DNA of 15,482 bases from Campylobacterota bacterium (GTDB lineage: Bacteria; Campylobacterota; Campylobacteria; Campylobacterales; Sulfurovaceae), in assembly GCA_030595845.1 (NCBI GenBank), contig JAUVCL010000028.1:1-15482 (forward strand). Direction: 5' to 3'. Below, piece by piece: positions 7,736-15,482 of this stretch. Each line of letters opens with the position of its first letter. Position 1 is the first letter of the stretch. The position numbers and the translations under genes are program-made. The notes beneath the pieces were generated by a model. That model did no database searches. It saw only the letters and a program-made list of their open reading frames with translations, and was not told where the DNA came from.

Positions 7736-10700
7736 CTATAACCCACTCACCACAAAAGCTCCCCAATAAAAAGGATGCCTGCCATCAGCTATCATCTTCA
7801 GCTTTGCAGCCTTAAGTGCTTTCGCATAGTTCTTGTTTTGTTTCATCTCTTGATAAAATGAGGTCATAAGTTCCTTAGTAGCCTGATCATCCACAGACCA
7901 GAGACTCATCACAATATCTCTAGCTCCTGCCTGTATAAAGGCTTTACTGAGTCCGCTGACACTATCTGTAGCATTGATGTCCACTACACCTGTTTGACAG
8001 GCTGAGAGAACAACCAGATCAGTTCCCTTAAGATCAAGCCCTGAGAGTTTGAGAGCTGTGACGATCCCGTCACTCTTTCCCATTATTCTAGAGATATTGG
8101 CTCCGGTAAGTGCGATACCTGATTTGAGCATTGGATTAGGTATAGTGTTGTCATTTATAAAAAACCCATGGGTAGCTATATGCAGGATATTTGGTTCTTT
8201 GATTTTTATGAGATTGTCTTCAGTGGCTTCCTCTTGAAGGTATTCTATCGTAGAACCTTTTTTAAATGTGGCTTTGATGGCTTTTGCTTCTGCTTTGGTA
8301 CCGGGTAGGGGAGTAAACTCCATTTTAAAGAGTGACTTGATGATACCTGAACGGTTCGTATTGGGAGTAATGGCTATGGACCCCCTGGATAGTGATGTAA
8401 GCTTGGTATTAAAGTTTGGATTAGCAAAGATGACAGTACTCTGCTTTTTGTTTACTTTGTCTTTGGAGTATTTGTAGAGTCTGACTAACTCTTTACCGCT
8501 AGGGATATAGCGTATCTCTTTTTCTTCTATGAAGTACTTATCACGCTCTTTGTTGTAGAGTGTTTCAAAAGGAAGGAGTCTGAGTGCTCCATCAGGGGAG
8601 ATAATGAGACTTGTTTTGCTATCAATCGTATCATTCAATGGTTTTTTGATGACAAGATTATAAAGTTTAGAGAGTTTTTCTTTGGAACTCTTTGTTAAGC
8701 TGTTTAGCTTTTCATCCGTGAGAGCTTTACTTTTGAGGATGGTATTCACATCTTCTCTGAATGTTTTGACTAAACTATCTATCTTTCTGGTACTGTTTTT
8801 ATCTATTTGGAGAAAAGTGATGTTTTCTTTCTTGTCGAGACTAAAGAGGTAGTAGTACCCATCTGTTTTGGCATAATCGATATAAAGTTCATCTTCACCA
8901 AGATGCGAAGAAATATCTTTATAAGTGATAGACTTCAATCCTTGCTGCTCTTTGATACTCTTTGCTTTACCAGCGATCTCATTGGTTAGAGTGGCTATCT
9001 TCTCTTCAGTTGTTTTAATACTCTTTCCCCAGGCTTCTCTCTCTTTGGGTTTGGGTAGAGATTGGTAGAGTTTGGCAAGGTAGCGTTTTGAGACGATTAA
9101 ATCATCTATCTTGGCTTTGAGTTTTTTATCTTTGGTGGAGCCATAGAGCATTGCGATAGCGTTCTCACTATCAAAGATAGATCCTTTGTAGTTGAGCCAT
9201 GCATTGGCTCCAGAGCGTGCTAGAGTTTCAGTTTTTACCGGGTCACTCTTTGTGTAGAGATAAGCTGTACTGAGAAGCAAAGGTACTTTCCATCTATTTT
9301 GTTTGAGGTAAAGTTTTTTCTGTTTACTGTCAAGGATAGCAAAGTTCTTATCTCTGTTTAGGAGGAAGGTGTCAAATGACTTTTTAGCGTATTTATAAGC
9401 TTTGGGGTAATCACCCATTGTGCTATAGAGAGAGCCGAGGTTATTGTAACCCAGGGCAGTATCCGGATGCTCTTTCCCCAGGATTTTTTCTCTTATGGCT
9501 AAAGACTTTTGGTAATATCCAAGGGCTTTGGTGTAATCTTCTATGTCGCTATAGATGGAACCGAGGTTATTGTAAGCCAGAGCAGTATCTGTATGCTCTT
9601 TTCCCATGACTTTCTCTCTTATGAGTAAAGATTTTTGGTAATATCCAAGGGCTTTGGGGTAATCACCCATTGAGCTATAGAGTGAACCGAGGTTATTGTA
9701 GCCTGTAGCAGTAGCAGTATGTTCTTTTCCTAGGACCTTTTCTTTTATAGCTAAAGCTTTTTGAAAGTAGTTCAGAGCTTTGGGGTAATCACCCATTGTG
9801 CTATAAAGAGAACCGAGGTTGCTATAGCCTGTAGCAGTAGCAGTGTGTTTTTTCCCCAGGACTTTTTCGTTTATAGCTAAAGCTTTTTGAAAGTAGTTCA
9901 GGGCTTTGGGGTAATCACCCATTGTGTCATAAAGAGAACCGATGTTGCTATAGCCTGTAGCGGTAGCAGTATGTTTTTTCCCCAGGACTTTTTCATTTAT
10001 GGCTAAAGCTTTTTGAAGATAGCTCAGGGCTTTGGGGTAATCACCCATTGTGCTATAAAGAGAACCGATACTGCTATAGCCTGTAGCAGTAGCAGTGTGT
10101 TTTTTCCCCAGGACTTTTTCGTTTATGGCTAAATCTTTTTGAAAGTAGTTCAGGGCTTTGGGGTAATCACCCATTGTGTCATAAAGAGAACCGATGTTGC
10201 TATAGCTTGTAGCGGTAGCAGTATGTTTTTTACCTAGGACTTTTTCTGTTATGGCTAAAGATTTTTGGTAATATCCAAGGGCTTTGGGGTAATCACCCAT
10301 TGTGCTATAAAGAGAACCGATACTGCTATAGCTTGTGGCGGTAGCAGTATGCCCTTTACCAAGGACTTTTTCATTTATGGCTAAAGCCTTTTGGTAATAC
10401 TCCATGGCCTTGGGGTAATCACCCATTGTGCTATAGAGTGAACCGATGTTATTGTAGGCTAGGGCAGTATCCGTATGCTTTTTCCCTAGGACTTTCTCTC
10501 TTAGCTTTAAAGATTTTTGGTAATATCCAAGGGCTTTGGGGTAATCTCCCATAGTTTTATAGAGTGAACCGATGTTATTGTAATTTATGGCAGTATCAAT
10601 ATGCCCTTCACCTAATACTTTTTCATTTATAACTAAAGCCTTTTGGTAATACTCCATGGCCTTGGGGTAATCACCCATTGTACTATAGAGTAAACCGATA

Positions 10701-11311
10701 TTATTGTAATCTAGTGCAGTATCGGTATGCTCTTCGCCTAATACTTTTTCTCTTATAGATAAAGATTTTTGAAAATACTCTAGGGCTTTGGGATAGTCTC
10801 CCATTGTTTGATAGAGTGAAGCAATGTTGCTATAGTTTGACGCTGTTTCTGTATGCTCTTTCCCCCGAACTTTTTCATAGATGATTAAAGATTTTTGAAA
10901 GTACTTTAGGGCTTTAGGGTAATCTCCCATTATTTTATAGAGTGAAGCAATATTATTGTAGCTCAGTGCAGTATCTATATGTTCTTTTCCTTGGGTTTTT
11001 TCATATATAACTAAAGATTTTTGATAATAGTTAAGTGCCTTGGGATACTCTCCCATTATTTGATAGATTGTAGCAATATTATTGTAACTAGTGGCGATAT
11101 AGCGGTGCTCTTCTCCTAGGATATTTATATAAATAGTTAATGCTTGTTGATAGTGGCTTAGTGCTTTAGGATAGTCTCCTATTTTTTTATAGTGTACGCC
11201 GGTGTCGTTAAGTTTTTTGGCTGAAAGCTTTTTCATACTTGTGCAACCATAAAACATTACAGCAGTTAGCAATATCAAAATTAGACTGCCTCTTTTATAT
11301 AATTCTTTCAA
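7736..11311 (-). CDS. TPR-CHAT caspase-family protease, predicted lipoprotein
   Basis: The N-terminus of this 1191-residue protein is a lipoprotein signal (hydrophobic residues 9-21, FYGC with Cys23; +2 is Thr, not the Asp retention signal). This predicts an outer-membrane anchor. After a partial repeat come 14 exact-length 42-residue TPRs (residues 49-636) of the kinesin-light-chain/TPR_12 type, consensus KAL-YYQKSL-I-EKVLGKEH-TA--YNN-GSLY-TMGDYP. A helical linker (637-800, with NYKGSIFDSE at 707-716) leads to the CHAT domain (about 800-1191). Its catalytic pair is His1048 in HIATHGFF and Cys1105 in VLSACQTG, and it also has the conserved SLWSVDD and HPFYWGAF motifs. The start is a TTG backed by AAGAGGTG; no ATG would preserve the signal. 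It is the tandem paralogue of the next gene upstream. TPR-CHAT proteins act as scaffold-gated proteases in known systems; substrate and trigger here are unknown. Confidence 0.94.
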   Translation of the reverse strand: MKELYKRGSLILILLTAVMFYGCTSMKKLSAKKLNDTGVHYKKIGDYPKALSHYQQALTIYINILGEEHRYIATSYNNIATIYQIMGEYPKALNYYQKSLVIYEKTQGKEHIDTALSYNNIASLYKIMGDYPKALKYFQKSLIIYEKVRGKEHTETASNYSNIASLYQTMGDYPKALEYFQKSLSIREKVLGEEHTDTALDYNNIGLLYSTMGDYPKAMEYYQKALVINEKVLGEGHIDTAINYNNIGSLYKTMGDYPKALGYYQKSLKLREKVLGKKHTDTALAYNNIGSLYSTMGDYPKAMEYYQKALAINEKVLGKGHTATATSYSSIGSLYSTMGDYPKALGYYQKSLAITEKVLGKKHTATATSYSNIGSLYDTMGDYPKALNYFQKDLAINEKVLGKKHTATATGYSSIGSLYSTMGDYPKALSYLQKALAINEKVLGKKHTATATGYSNIGSLYDTMGDYPKALNYFQKALAINEKVLGKKHTATATGYSNLGSLYSTMGDYPKALNYFQKALAIKEKVLGKEHTATATGYNNLGSLYSSMGDYPKALGYYQKSLLIREKVMGKEHTDTALAYNNLGSIYSDIEDYTKALGYYQKSLAIREKILGKEHPDTALGYNNLGSLYSTMGDYPKAYKYAKKSFDTFLLNRDKNFAILDSKQKKLYLKQNRWKVPLLLSTAYLYTKSDPVKTETLARSGANAWLNYKGSIFDSENAIAMLYGSTKDKKLKAKIDDLIVSKRYLAKLYQSLPKPKEREAWGKSIKTTEEKIATLTNEIAGKAKSIKEQQGLKSITYKDISSHLGEDELYIDYAKTDGYYYLFSLDKKENITFLQIDKNSTRKIDSLVKTFREDVNTILKSKALTDEKLNSLTKSSKEKLSKLYNLVIKKPLNDTIDSKTSLIISPDGALRLLPFETLYNKERDKYFIEEKEIRYIPSGKELVRLYKYSKDKVNKKQSTVIFANPNFNTKLTSLSRGSIAITPNTNRSGIIKSLFKMEFTPLPGTKAEAKAIKATFKKGSTIEYLQEEATEDNLIKIKEPNILHIATHGFFINDNTIPNPMLKSGIALTGANISRIMGKSDGIVTALKLSGLDLKGTDLVVLSACQTGVVDINATDSVSGLSKAFIQAGARDIVMSLWSVDDQATKELMTSFYQEMKQNKNYAKALKAAKLKMIADGRHPFYWGAFVVSGL
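9404..11167 (-). repeat. Tandem 126-bp repeat array encoding 14 TPRs
   Basis: Fourteen units of exactly 126 bp encode residues 49-636 of the lipoprotein TPR-CHAT. Units 8-13 (about 9656-10411) are nearly identical at DNA level. The outer units, nearest each end of the array, are more divergent, as expected when expansion works from the centre by unequal crossing-over or slippage. Confidence 0.92.
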
Positions 11312-11316
11312 ATTTT

Positions 11317-11324
11317 CACCTCTT
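11317..11324 (-). promoter_or_regulatory. Ribosome binding site supporting a TTG start
   Basis: AAGAGGTG on the minus strand lies 5 nt (7 nt from the GAGG core) before TTG at 11311-11309. This is the only start in the area that retains the lipoprotein signal peptide. Confidence 0.65.
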
Positions 11325-11337
11325 ATTATAGATTATA
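11325..11337 (-). promoter_or_regulatory. Possible internal promoter: paired TATAAT boxes
   Basis: In the 46-nt gap between the two CHAT genes the minus strand carries two perfect TATAAT hexamers, at 11337-11332 and 11330-11325. No good -35 is present. They could give an internal start for the lipoprotein gene within the operon, or simply reflect AT-rich sequence. Confidence 0.3.
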
Positions 11338-11357
11338 CACATTGTACACTTTCGTCT

Positions 11358-14300
11358 CTACAACCCGCTCAGCACAAAAGCACCCCAGTAAAAAGGATGC
11401 CTTCCTTCTTCTATCATCTTGAGTTTGGCTACTTTCAGTGATTCTGCATAGTTCCTGTTCTCTTTCATCTCCTGATAAAAAGAGGTCATCAGATCTTTAG
11501 TCGCCTCATCGTCCACAGACCAAAGACTCATCACAATATCTTTAGCTCCTGCCTGGATAAAGGCTTTGCTTAGTCCAGAAACACTATCAGTAGAATTGAT
11601 ATCAACTACACCAGTCTGACAAGCAGAAAGAACCACAAGATCCGTTCCCTTGAGATCAAGCCCTGAAAGTTTCAATGCAGTAACAATGCCATCACTCTTT
11701 CCCTTGATAGCAGAAGCATTGGCTCCTGCAAGGGCAATACCTGATTTGAGCATCGGGTTAGGAATCGTATTGTCATTGATGAAGAAACCATGGGTAGCAA
11801 TATGAAGGATATTTGGTTGTTTGATCTTCATCAACGTTGATTCTGTGGCTTTGTTGTCTTGATACTCTAAGATACTCTTTTTACTGAATGTCGCTTTGAT
11901 CGCTTCTGCTTCTGCTTTGGTGCCGGGCAGGGGAGCAAAACGCATCCTGAAGAGTGACTTGATGATAGATGAACGGTTAGTATTAGGTGTAATGTCTATT
12001 TGTTCTTTTGATACGGAAGCTATTTTACTATTGAAATTTGGATTGGCAAAGATGACTACACTCTTTGTTATTTTTGATACTTTGTCTTTGGAATACTTAT
12101 AGAGTCTTATCAACTCTTTACCACTAGGGATATAGCGTATCTCTTTTTCTTCTATAAAGTATTTTTCTTTTTCTTTATCATAGAGTGTTTCAAAGGGGAG
12201 GAGACGGAGTGCTCCGTCTGGAGAGATAATTAAACCTGTCTTGTCTTTAAGTATATCTCTCAATGGATTTTTGATGACAAGTGTATAGAGTTGGGAGAGT
12301 TTTTCTTTAGAATTCTCTGTAAGTACTTTGAGTCTTGCATCAGTTAGATCCTTGCCATTGAGAATGGTATTTACATCATTTCTGAACGCTTCTATTAAAC
12401 TATCTATCCTTTTGGTACTGTTTTTATTTATTTGGACAAATGTGATATTCTTCTTGTAATCCAGACTGAAGAGATAGTAATATTTTTTTGTTTTTGCATA
12501 GTCGATATAGAGTTCATCTTTTTTGAGATGGGAAGAAATATCTTTATAGGTAATACTTTGTAATCCTTGTTGTTCTTTGAAGCTATTGGTTTTAGAGGAT
12601 ATTTCATTGCTTAACTTAGCTATTCTCTCTTCGGTATTCATGATATTCTTTTTCCATACTTTTCTCTCTTTTAGTTTAGGAAGAGATTGGTAGAGTTTGG
12701 CAAGATATCGCTTGGAGCTAACTAATTCATCTATTTTTGTTTTTAGTTTTTTATCTTTGGTACTGTTATAAAGCATGGCAATATTATTTTCACTGTCAAA
12801 GATAGAACCTTTGTAATTGAGCCAGACATTAGTGACAGATTTAATGAGTTGTTGAATTTGCACACTCATTTTCTTTTCTTTCTTGAGTTGAGAGAGATAT
12901 TGGGTGGAGATATTCAGAAGCAGGTCTATTTTGGGGGTATTGGCTTTGAGGTATTTCTCTTTTTGTTGAGAATCTAAAACAGTAAAAACCTTGTCTCTAT
13001 TTTGTAGGAAGATATCAACTAATAGGTTTGCATATTGGTGGGCTTGAGAGTAGTTTTTTTTCTTTTGATGAAGCAGACTTAGAAAGAGATAGGCTACCGT
13101 AGTTATGGAGTGCTGTTCTCCATATGTATTTTTATAAATATTTAAAGCTTTATGATAATATTTTAATGCTTTTTTATAATTTTTTTTATCTTCATAAATA
13201 CTACCCATTGATATGTAACTTGTTGCTGTAGAAGAGTGTTCTTTCCCATAGTTTTTTTCATGGATGACTAAAGCTTGTTGATAGTACTTTAATGCTTTTG
13301 TATTATCACCAAAGAGCTGAAATAAAGTACCTATTTTTAAATATATTTCGCCCGTACTTGTATGCCCCATTCCAAAAACTTTTGCTTTAGTTGATAAAGC
13401 TTTCCAATAGTAGTTGATTGCCTTAGGATAATCCTTGATTTGATGATAAATTGAACCGAGGTCATTATAGCTTTCGGCTGTACTGTCATGCTCCTTGCCT
13501 AATATTTTTTCTCTAATCTCCAAAGTTCTTTTAAGATACTCTAATGCTTTAGAGTTATCTTCCATAGCTTGATAAAATAAACCTAGTCTATTGTATATCA
13601 TTGCTGTTTTAATATGTTCTTTTCCAAGAACTTTTTCTTTAATTTTTAAGGCTTTATGATAGTGTTTTAAAGCATTAGAATAGTCCCCCATAATTTTGTA
13701 CTGAGTGCCTATATCACTATAGCTTTGAGCTGTATCAATATGTCTGTTTCCTAATATTTTTTCCTTGATACGCAAAGACTTTTTATTGAATGTTAGAGCT
13801 TTATTGTGATCCTCCATAACTCTATAAATCCAACCCAGATCACTATAGCTTTCTGCTGTATCAAGATGCTCTTCGCCTAATACTTTTTTCCTGATACTTA
13901 AAGCTTTTTGATAAAACTTTAGAGTGCTAGGATAATCTCGCATTCTTCCATAAATCCAACCCATATTGCTATAGCTTCTGGCTGTTTCTTGATGCTCATC
14001 ACCCAGCACTTTTTTCCGGATGGACAAAGCCATTTGATGATAATACATAGCTTTAGAATAATCTCCTATAGTCTGGTGAAGAGAACCTAGATTATTGTAG
14101 CTTCCTGCTGTCTCAATATGCTCTTTGCTTAATACTTTTTCCCTGATACTCAAAGCTTTTTGATGAAACTGTAAAGCATTGGTATAATCTCCTATAGTCT
14201 CATATATTACACCTATTTGATTATATACCTTGGCTGTTTCTGCATGTTCTGTTCCTAATGTTTTCTCTATGATGATTAAAGATTTTTTAGAATATGTTAG

Positions 14301-14579
14301 GGATTTAGGGTAGTCTCCTATTTCTCCATAAAGCATACCTAGTGCATGATAATTTTTAGATATTGCAAAATGTTCATCTCCATAGATTTTTTTGCTGATT
14401 GTCAAAGACTTTTTAAAATATTCAATAGAGAGATTATAATTACCCTGCTGATAAGCATCTATGCCATTATCATACAAACTACTTTCTTTTTTTTGCATAT
14501 CTTCTTTCTCTAAGGCCTCCACATTAGTTGTGTTTAGTATGAACAATATAATTATTAAAAGATTTTTAATAAGATTCAT
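11358..14579 (-). CDS. TPR-CHAT caspase-family protease, exported, non-lipoprotein
   Basis: From ATG 14579 this is 1073 residues. A signal peptide (about residues 1-23, MNLIKNLLIII...NVEA) has no lipobox, predicting a soluble periplasmic or secreted protein. Eleven 42-residue TPRs cover residues 50-511. They share the consensus of the paralogue (ALSIREKVL-KEH-ETA-SYNNLGS) but are far more divergent from one another. The linker with NYKGSIFDSE starts near 588 and the CHAT domain spans about 680-1073, with His930 in HIATHGFF and Cys987 in VLSACQTG, so the dyad is intact. From NYKGS to the end it aligns with the neighbouring CHAT protein with a one-residue length difference (486 versus 485). A longer GTG frame from 14618 exists but lies inside the upstream terminator hairpin and spoils the signal peptide. 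AAGG lies about 11 nt before the ATG, a rather long spacing. Confidence 0.93.
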   Translation of the reverse strand: MNLIKNLLIIILFILNTTNVEALEKEDMQKKESSLYDNGIDAYQQGNYNLSIEYFKKSLTISKKIYGDEHFAISKNYHALGMLYGEIGDYPKSLTYSKKSLIIIEKTLGTEHAETAKVYNQIGVIYETIGDYTNALQFHQKALSIREKVLSKEHIETAGSYNNLGSLHQTIGDYSKAMYYHQMALSIRKKVLGDEHQETARSYSNMGWIYGRMRDYPSTLKFYQKALSIRKKVLGEEHLDTAESYSDLGWIYRVMEDHNKALTFNKKSLRIKEKILGNRHIDTAQSYSDIGTQYKIMGDYSNALKHYHKALKIKEKVLGKEHIKTAMIYNRLGLFYQAMEDNSKALEYLKRTLEIREKILGKEHDSTAESYNDLGSIYHQIKDYPKAINYYWKALSTKAKVFGMGHTSTGEIYLKIGTLFQLFGDNTKALKYYQQALVIHEKNYGKEHSSTATSYISMGSIYEDKKNYKKALKYYHKALNIYKNTYGEQHSITTVAYLFLSLLHQKKKNYSQAHQYANLLVDIFLQNRDKVFTVLDSQQKEKYLKANTPKIDLLLNISTQYLSQLKKEKKMSVQIQQLIKSVTNVWLNYKGSIFDSENNIAMLYNSTKDKKLKTKIDELVSSKRYLAKLYQSLPKLKERKVWKKNIMNTEERIAKLSNEISSKTNSFKEQQGLQSITYKDISSHLKKDELYIDYAKTKKYYYLFSLDYKKNITFVQINKNSTKRIDSLIEAFRNDVNTILNGKDLTDARLKVLTENSKEKLSQLYTLVIKNPLRDILKDKTGLIISPDGALRLLPFETLYDKEKEKYFIEEKEIRYIPSGKELIRLYKYSKDKVSKITKSVVIFANPNFNSKIASVSKEQIDITPNTNRSSIIKSLFRMRFAPLPGTKAEAEAIKATFSKKSILEYQDNKATESTLMKIKQPNILHIATHGFFINDNTIPNPMLKSGIALAGANASAIKGKSDGIVTALKLSGLDLKGTDLVVLSACQTGVVDINSTDSVSGLSKAFIQAGAKDIVMSLWSVDDEATKDLMTSFYQEMKENRNYAESLKVAKLKMIEEGRHPFYWGAFVLSGL
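13047..14432 (-). repeat. Eleven 126-bp TPR-coding units, diverged
   Basis: Eleven consecutive 42-codon TPR units with no insertions encode residues 50-511 of the upstream CHAT protein. Period is exact but DNA identity between units is low, so this array is old compared with the one at 9404-11167. Confidence 0.85.
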
Positions 14580-14606
14580 TTTACAATAGACCTTTTTTAT
14601 GTATTT

Positions 14607-14629
14607 GAAAAAAGCCACTGCTTCTGGCT
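14607..14629 (-). terminator. Rho-independent terminator of the phospholipase D gene
   Basis: Read leftward, AGCCA (14629-14625), a 7-nt loop and TGGCT (14617-14613) form a stem followed by TTTTT (14612-14608). The stem begins within the TAG at 14630-14628, which looks like the ancestral stop of the phospholipase D gene. It separates that gene from the CHAT operon and argues against the GTG at 14618 as a start codon. Confidence 0.6.
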
Positions 14630-14681
14630 AAAGCTGAAGCTCAATAGGCAAAATCTCAATAAACCCGGACTTGAACCGTTT
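14628..14681 (-). pseudogene. Orphaned C-terminal tail of the phospholipase D gene after an in-frame TGA
   Basis: Directly in frame after the TGA at 14684-14682 are 17 sense codons and a TAG. They read KRFKSGFIEILPIELQL, which looks like the C-terminal tail that homologous cardiolipin-synthase/PLD proteins carry after a DPE-x-x-W-like motif (RF...LLPIE-QL). This implies that the TGA replaced a TGG (Trp) by one G-to-A change, and that the ancestral gene ended at 14628, right before its terminator. Recalled family knowledge, not an alignment. Confidence 0.6.
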
Positions 14682-15482
14682 TCAGCCACTCACTTCAGGA
14701 TCATTATGATAAATCACTGTTTGACCGTCAACTTCAGTGACCCAGATAAGTTCACCTTTGCTGTCCAACATCACTTTATAGCTCTTTTCAGGTTTAATTC
14801 CTTTAGCCATAAATGCCATAACTTTTTTGGCTATTTTCGGACTCTCTATATAAAGACCACCTTCCGTATTGATGGCAGCTGAACGAGGGTCGAGATTGAA
14901 GCTTCCGACAAATACTGCATTGCCATCGAATACCATTGCTTTGGTATGAAGTCCTGTGTTGATGGTGTTGGTGATCAATTGATCATTGACGATCTTATTG
15001 GCACCGGCATCAGGTCGCAGTTCATAGAGCTCTACTCCTGCCTGAAGAAGTTCTTTGCGATACCCTGCATAACCTGCATGGGCAGGTACAACATCGTTGG
15101 AGGCCAGAGAGTTGGTCATGATCTGAACCTTTGCACCTCGCTTGTGCAGCCGCTTCAGTGCGGCCATTCCCAGTGGGCGCGGTACAAAGTAAGCTGATTC
15201 GATGTGGAGAGATGTTTTAACTGATCGGACTCTCTCTTCCAGTTGTTGGATCATTGTATTGCTTTGCTTATCTGCCTCGATCTGCATATTGTCAGGCTCA
15301 TCCCAGACATAGAGACCTTTTGCCCAGATAAAGCTGTCACGAATTTGGATCATCTCTCTTCTGAGTGTTTTGACATCTTGATCAAGAGGATAAGGGAAGT
15401 CAAGTTTGCTGATCTTCTGCTTCATCATCTCCTGAGTTCTCAAGAGATCTTTTTGCGTGTAAGTACGTTTCGTCAATGCGTT
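14682..15482 (-). CDS. Phospholipase D-family protein (cardiolipin synthase/ClsC-like), C-terminal half
   Basis: The frame is open to the right edge (AACGCATTG just before the window end reads N-A-L), so the real start is outside and the TTG near 15476 is internal. The visible 267 residues contain the second HKD motif: LHTK-x4-D, then GSFNLDPRSAAINTE, with His codon at 14948-14946 and the motif ending near 14895. HIESAYFVP and IMTNSLASNDVVPAHAGY are also typical of the ClsC/YmdC-like phosphatidyltransferase branch, which makes cardiolipin or exchanges phosphatidyl groups at the inner membrane. The first HKD motif must lie outside the window. The protein stops at TGA after DPEVSG, about 18 residues short of the expected end (see the tail entry), so C-terminal truncation or TGA recoding is possible. 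Confidence 0.88.
   Translation of the reverse strand, partial: NALTKRTYTQKDLLRTQEMMKQKISKLDFPYPLDQDVKTLRREMIQIRDSFIWAKGLYVWDEPDNMQIEADKQSNTMIQQLEERVRSVKTSLHIESAYFVPRPLGMAALKRLHKRGAKVQIMTNSLASNDVVPAHAGYAGYRKELLQAGVELYELRPDAGANKIVNDQLITNTINTGLHTKAMVFDGNAVFVGSFNLDPRSAAINTEGGLYIESPKIAKKVMAFMAKGIKPEKSYKVMLDSKGELIWVTEVDGQTVIYHNDPEVSG

Noticed and set aside
7736..14579. TPR-CHAT genes as part of a type III-E (Craspase) CRISPR system
   Set aside because: No CRISPR repeats, gRAMP/Cas7-11, Csx30 or Cas1 gene is present, and both CHAT proteins carry export signals, unlike the cytoplasmic Craspase protease.
14579..14618. Upstream GTG start at 14618 for the first CHAT gene
   Set aside because: It falls in the loop of the phospholipase D terminator hairpin and would bury the signal peptide behind 13 extra residues.
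14640..14690. A tRNA T-arm-like GGTTCAAGTCC on the minus strand
   Set aside because: No acceptor, anticodon or D arm surrounds it, and the bases are explained as codons for RFKSG in the orphaned phospholipase D tail.

Overview
The window is AT-rich, with short intergenic gaps and Lys/Ile/Asn-rich proteins, and looks like chromosomal DNA of a Campylobacterota-type bacterium (Sulfurovum/Sulfurimonas-like). That assignment rests on composition and general protein style only; there is no rRNA or other marker here. No CRISPR array, tRNA, rRNA, integrase or transposase gene was seen.

Layout. (1) 1-364, minus: the 5' part of an unrecognised gene. (2) 365-721: a gene-free stretch with two related near-perfect palindromes (477-500 and 622-647), REP/BIME-like. 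(3) 722-2898, plus: a two-gene unit, a DedA-family membrane protein followed 17 nt later by an exported permuted papain-fold (YiiX/NlpC-P60-like) enzyme. (4) 2908-14579, minus: four large genes for exported proteins. In transcription order they are a TPR-CHAT protease with an ordinary signal peptide, a TPR-CHAT protease with a lipoprotein signal, a WD40-repeat caspase-like (C14) protease, and an alpha/beta hydrolase (DUF900-like) with its own strong ribosome site. The two convergent blocks meet at a hairpin lying inside the 3' end of the papain-fold gene. (5) 14628-15482, minus: the 3' part of a phospholipase D/cardiolipin-synthase-type gene. It ends at a TGA that appears to have replaced a Trp codon, with 17 further codons of protein-like tail and a terminator hairpin after it.

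The main object of interest is region 4. TPR, WD40, CHAT and caspase modules are the parts used in apoptosome-like and caspase-type bacterial immune systems. Here they occur without any STAND/NB-ARC ATPase, and all four proteins carry export signals, so the work would be done in the periplasm or on the outer membrane. The two CHAT proteins are tandem paralogues: their last ~485 residues align almost without gaps, while their TPR arrays differ in length (14 versus 11 full 42-residue repeats) and anchoring. The lipoprotein's array shows DNA-level two-repeat (252-bp) duplications, a sign of recent expansion. An envelope proteolytic cascade or surface-sensing module is an inference, not shown by the sequence.

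Most genes around the cluster also have envelope or lipid themes: DedA, a YiiX-like enzyme and a phospholipase D enzyme.
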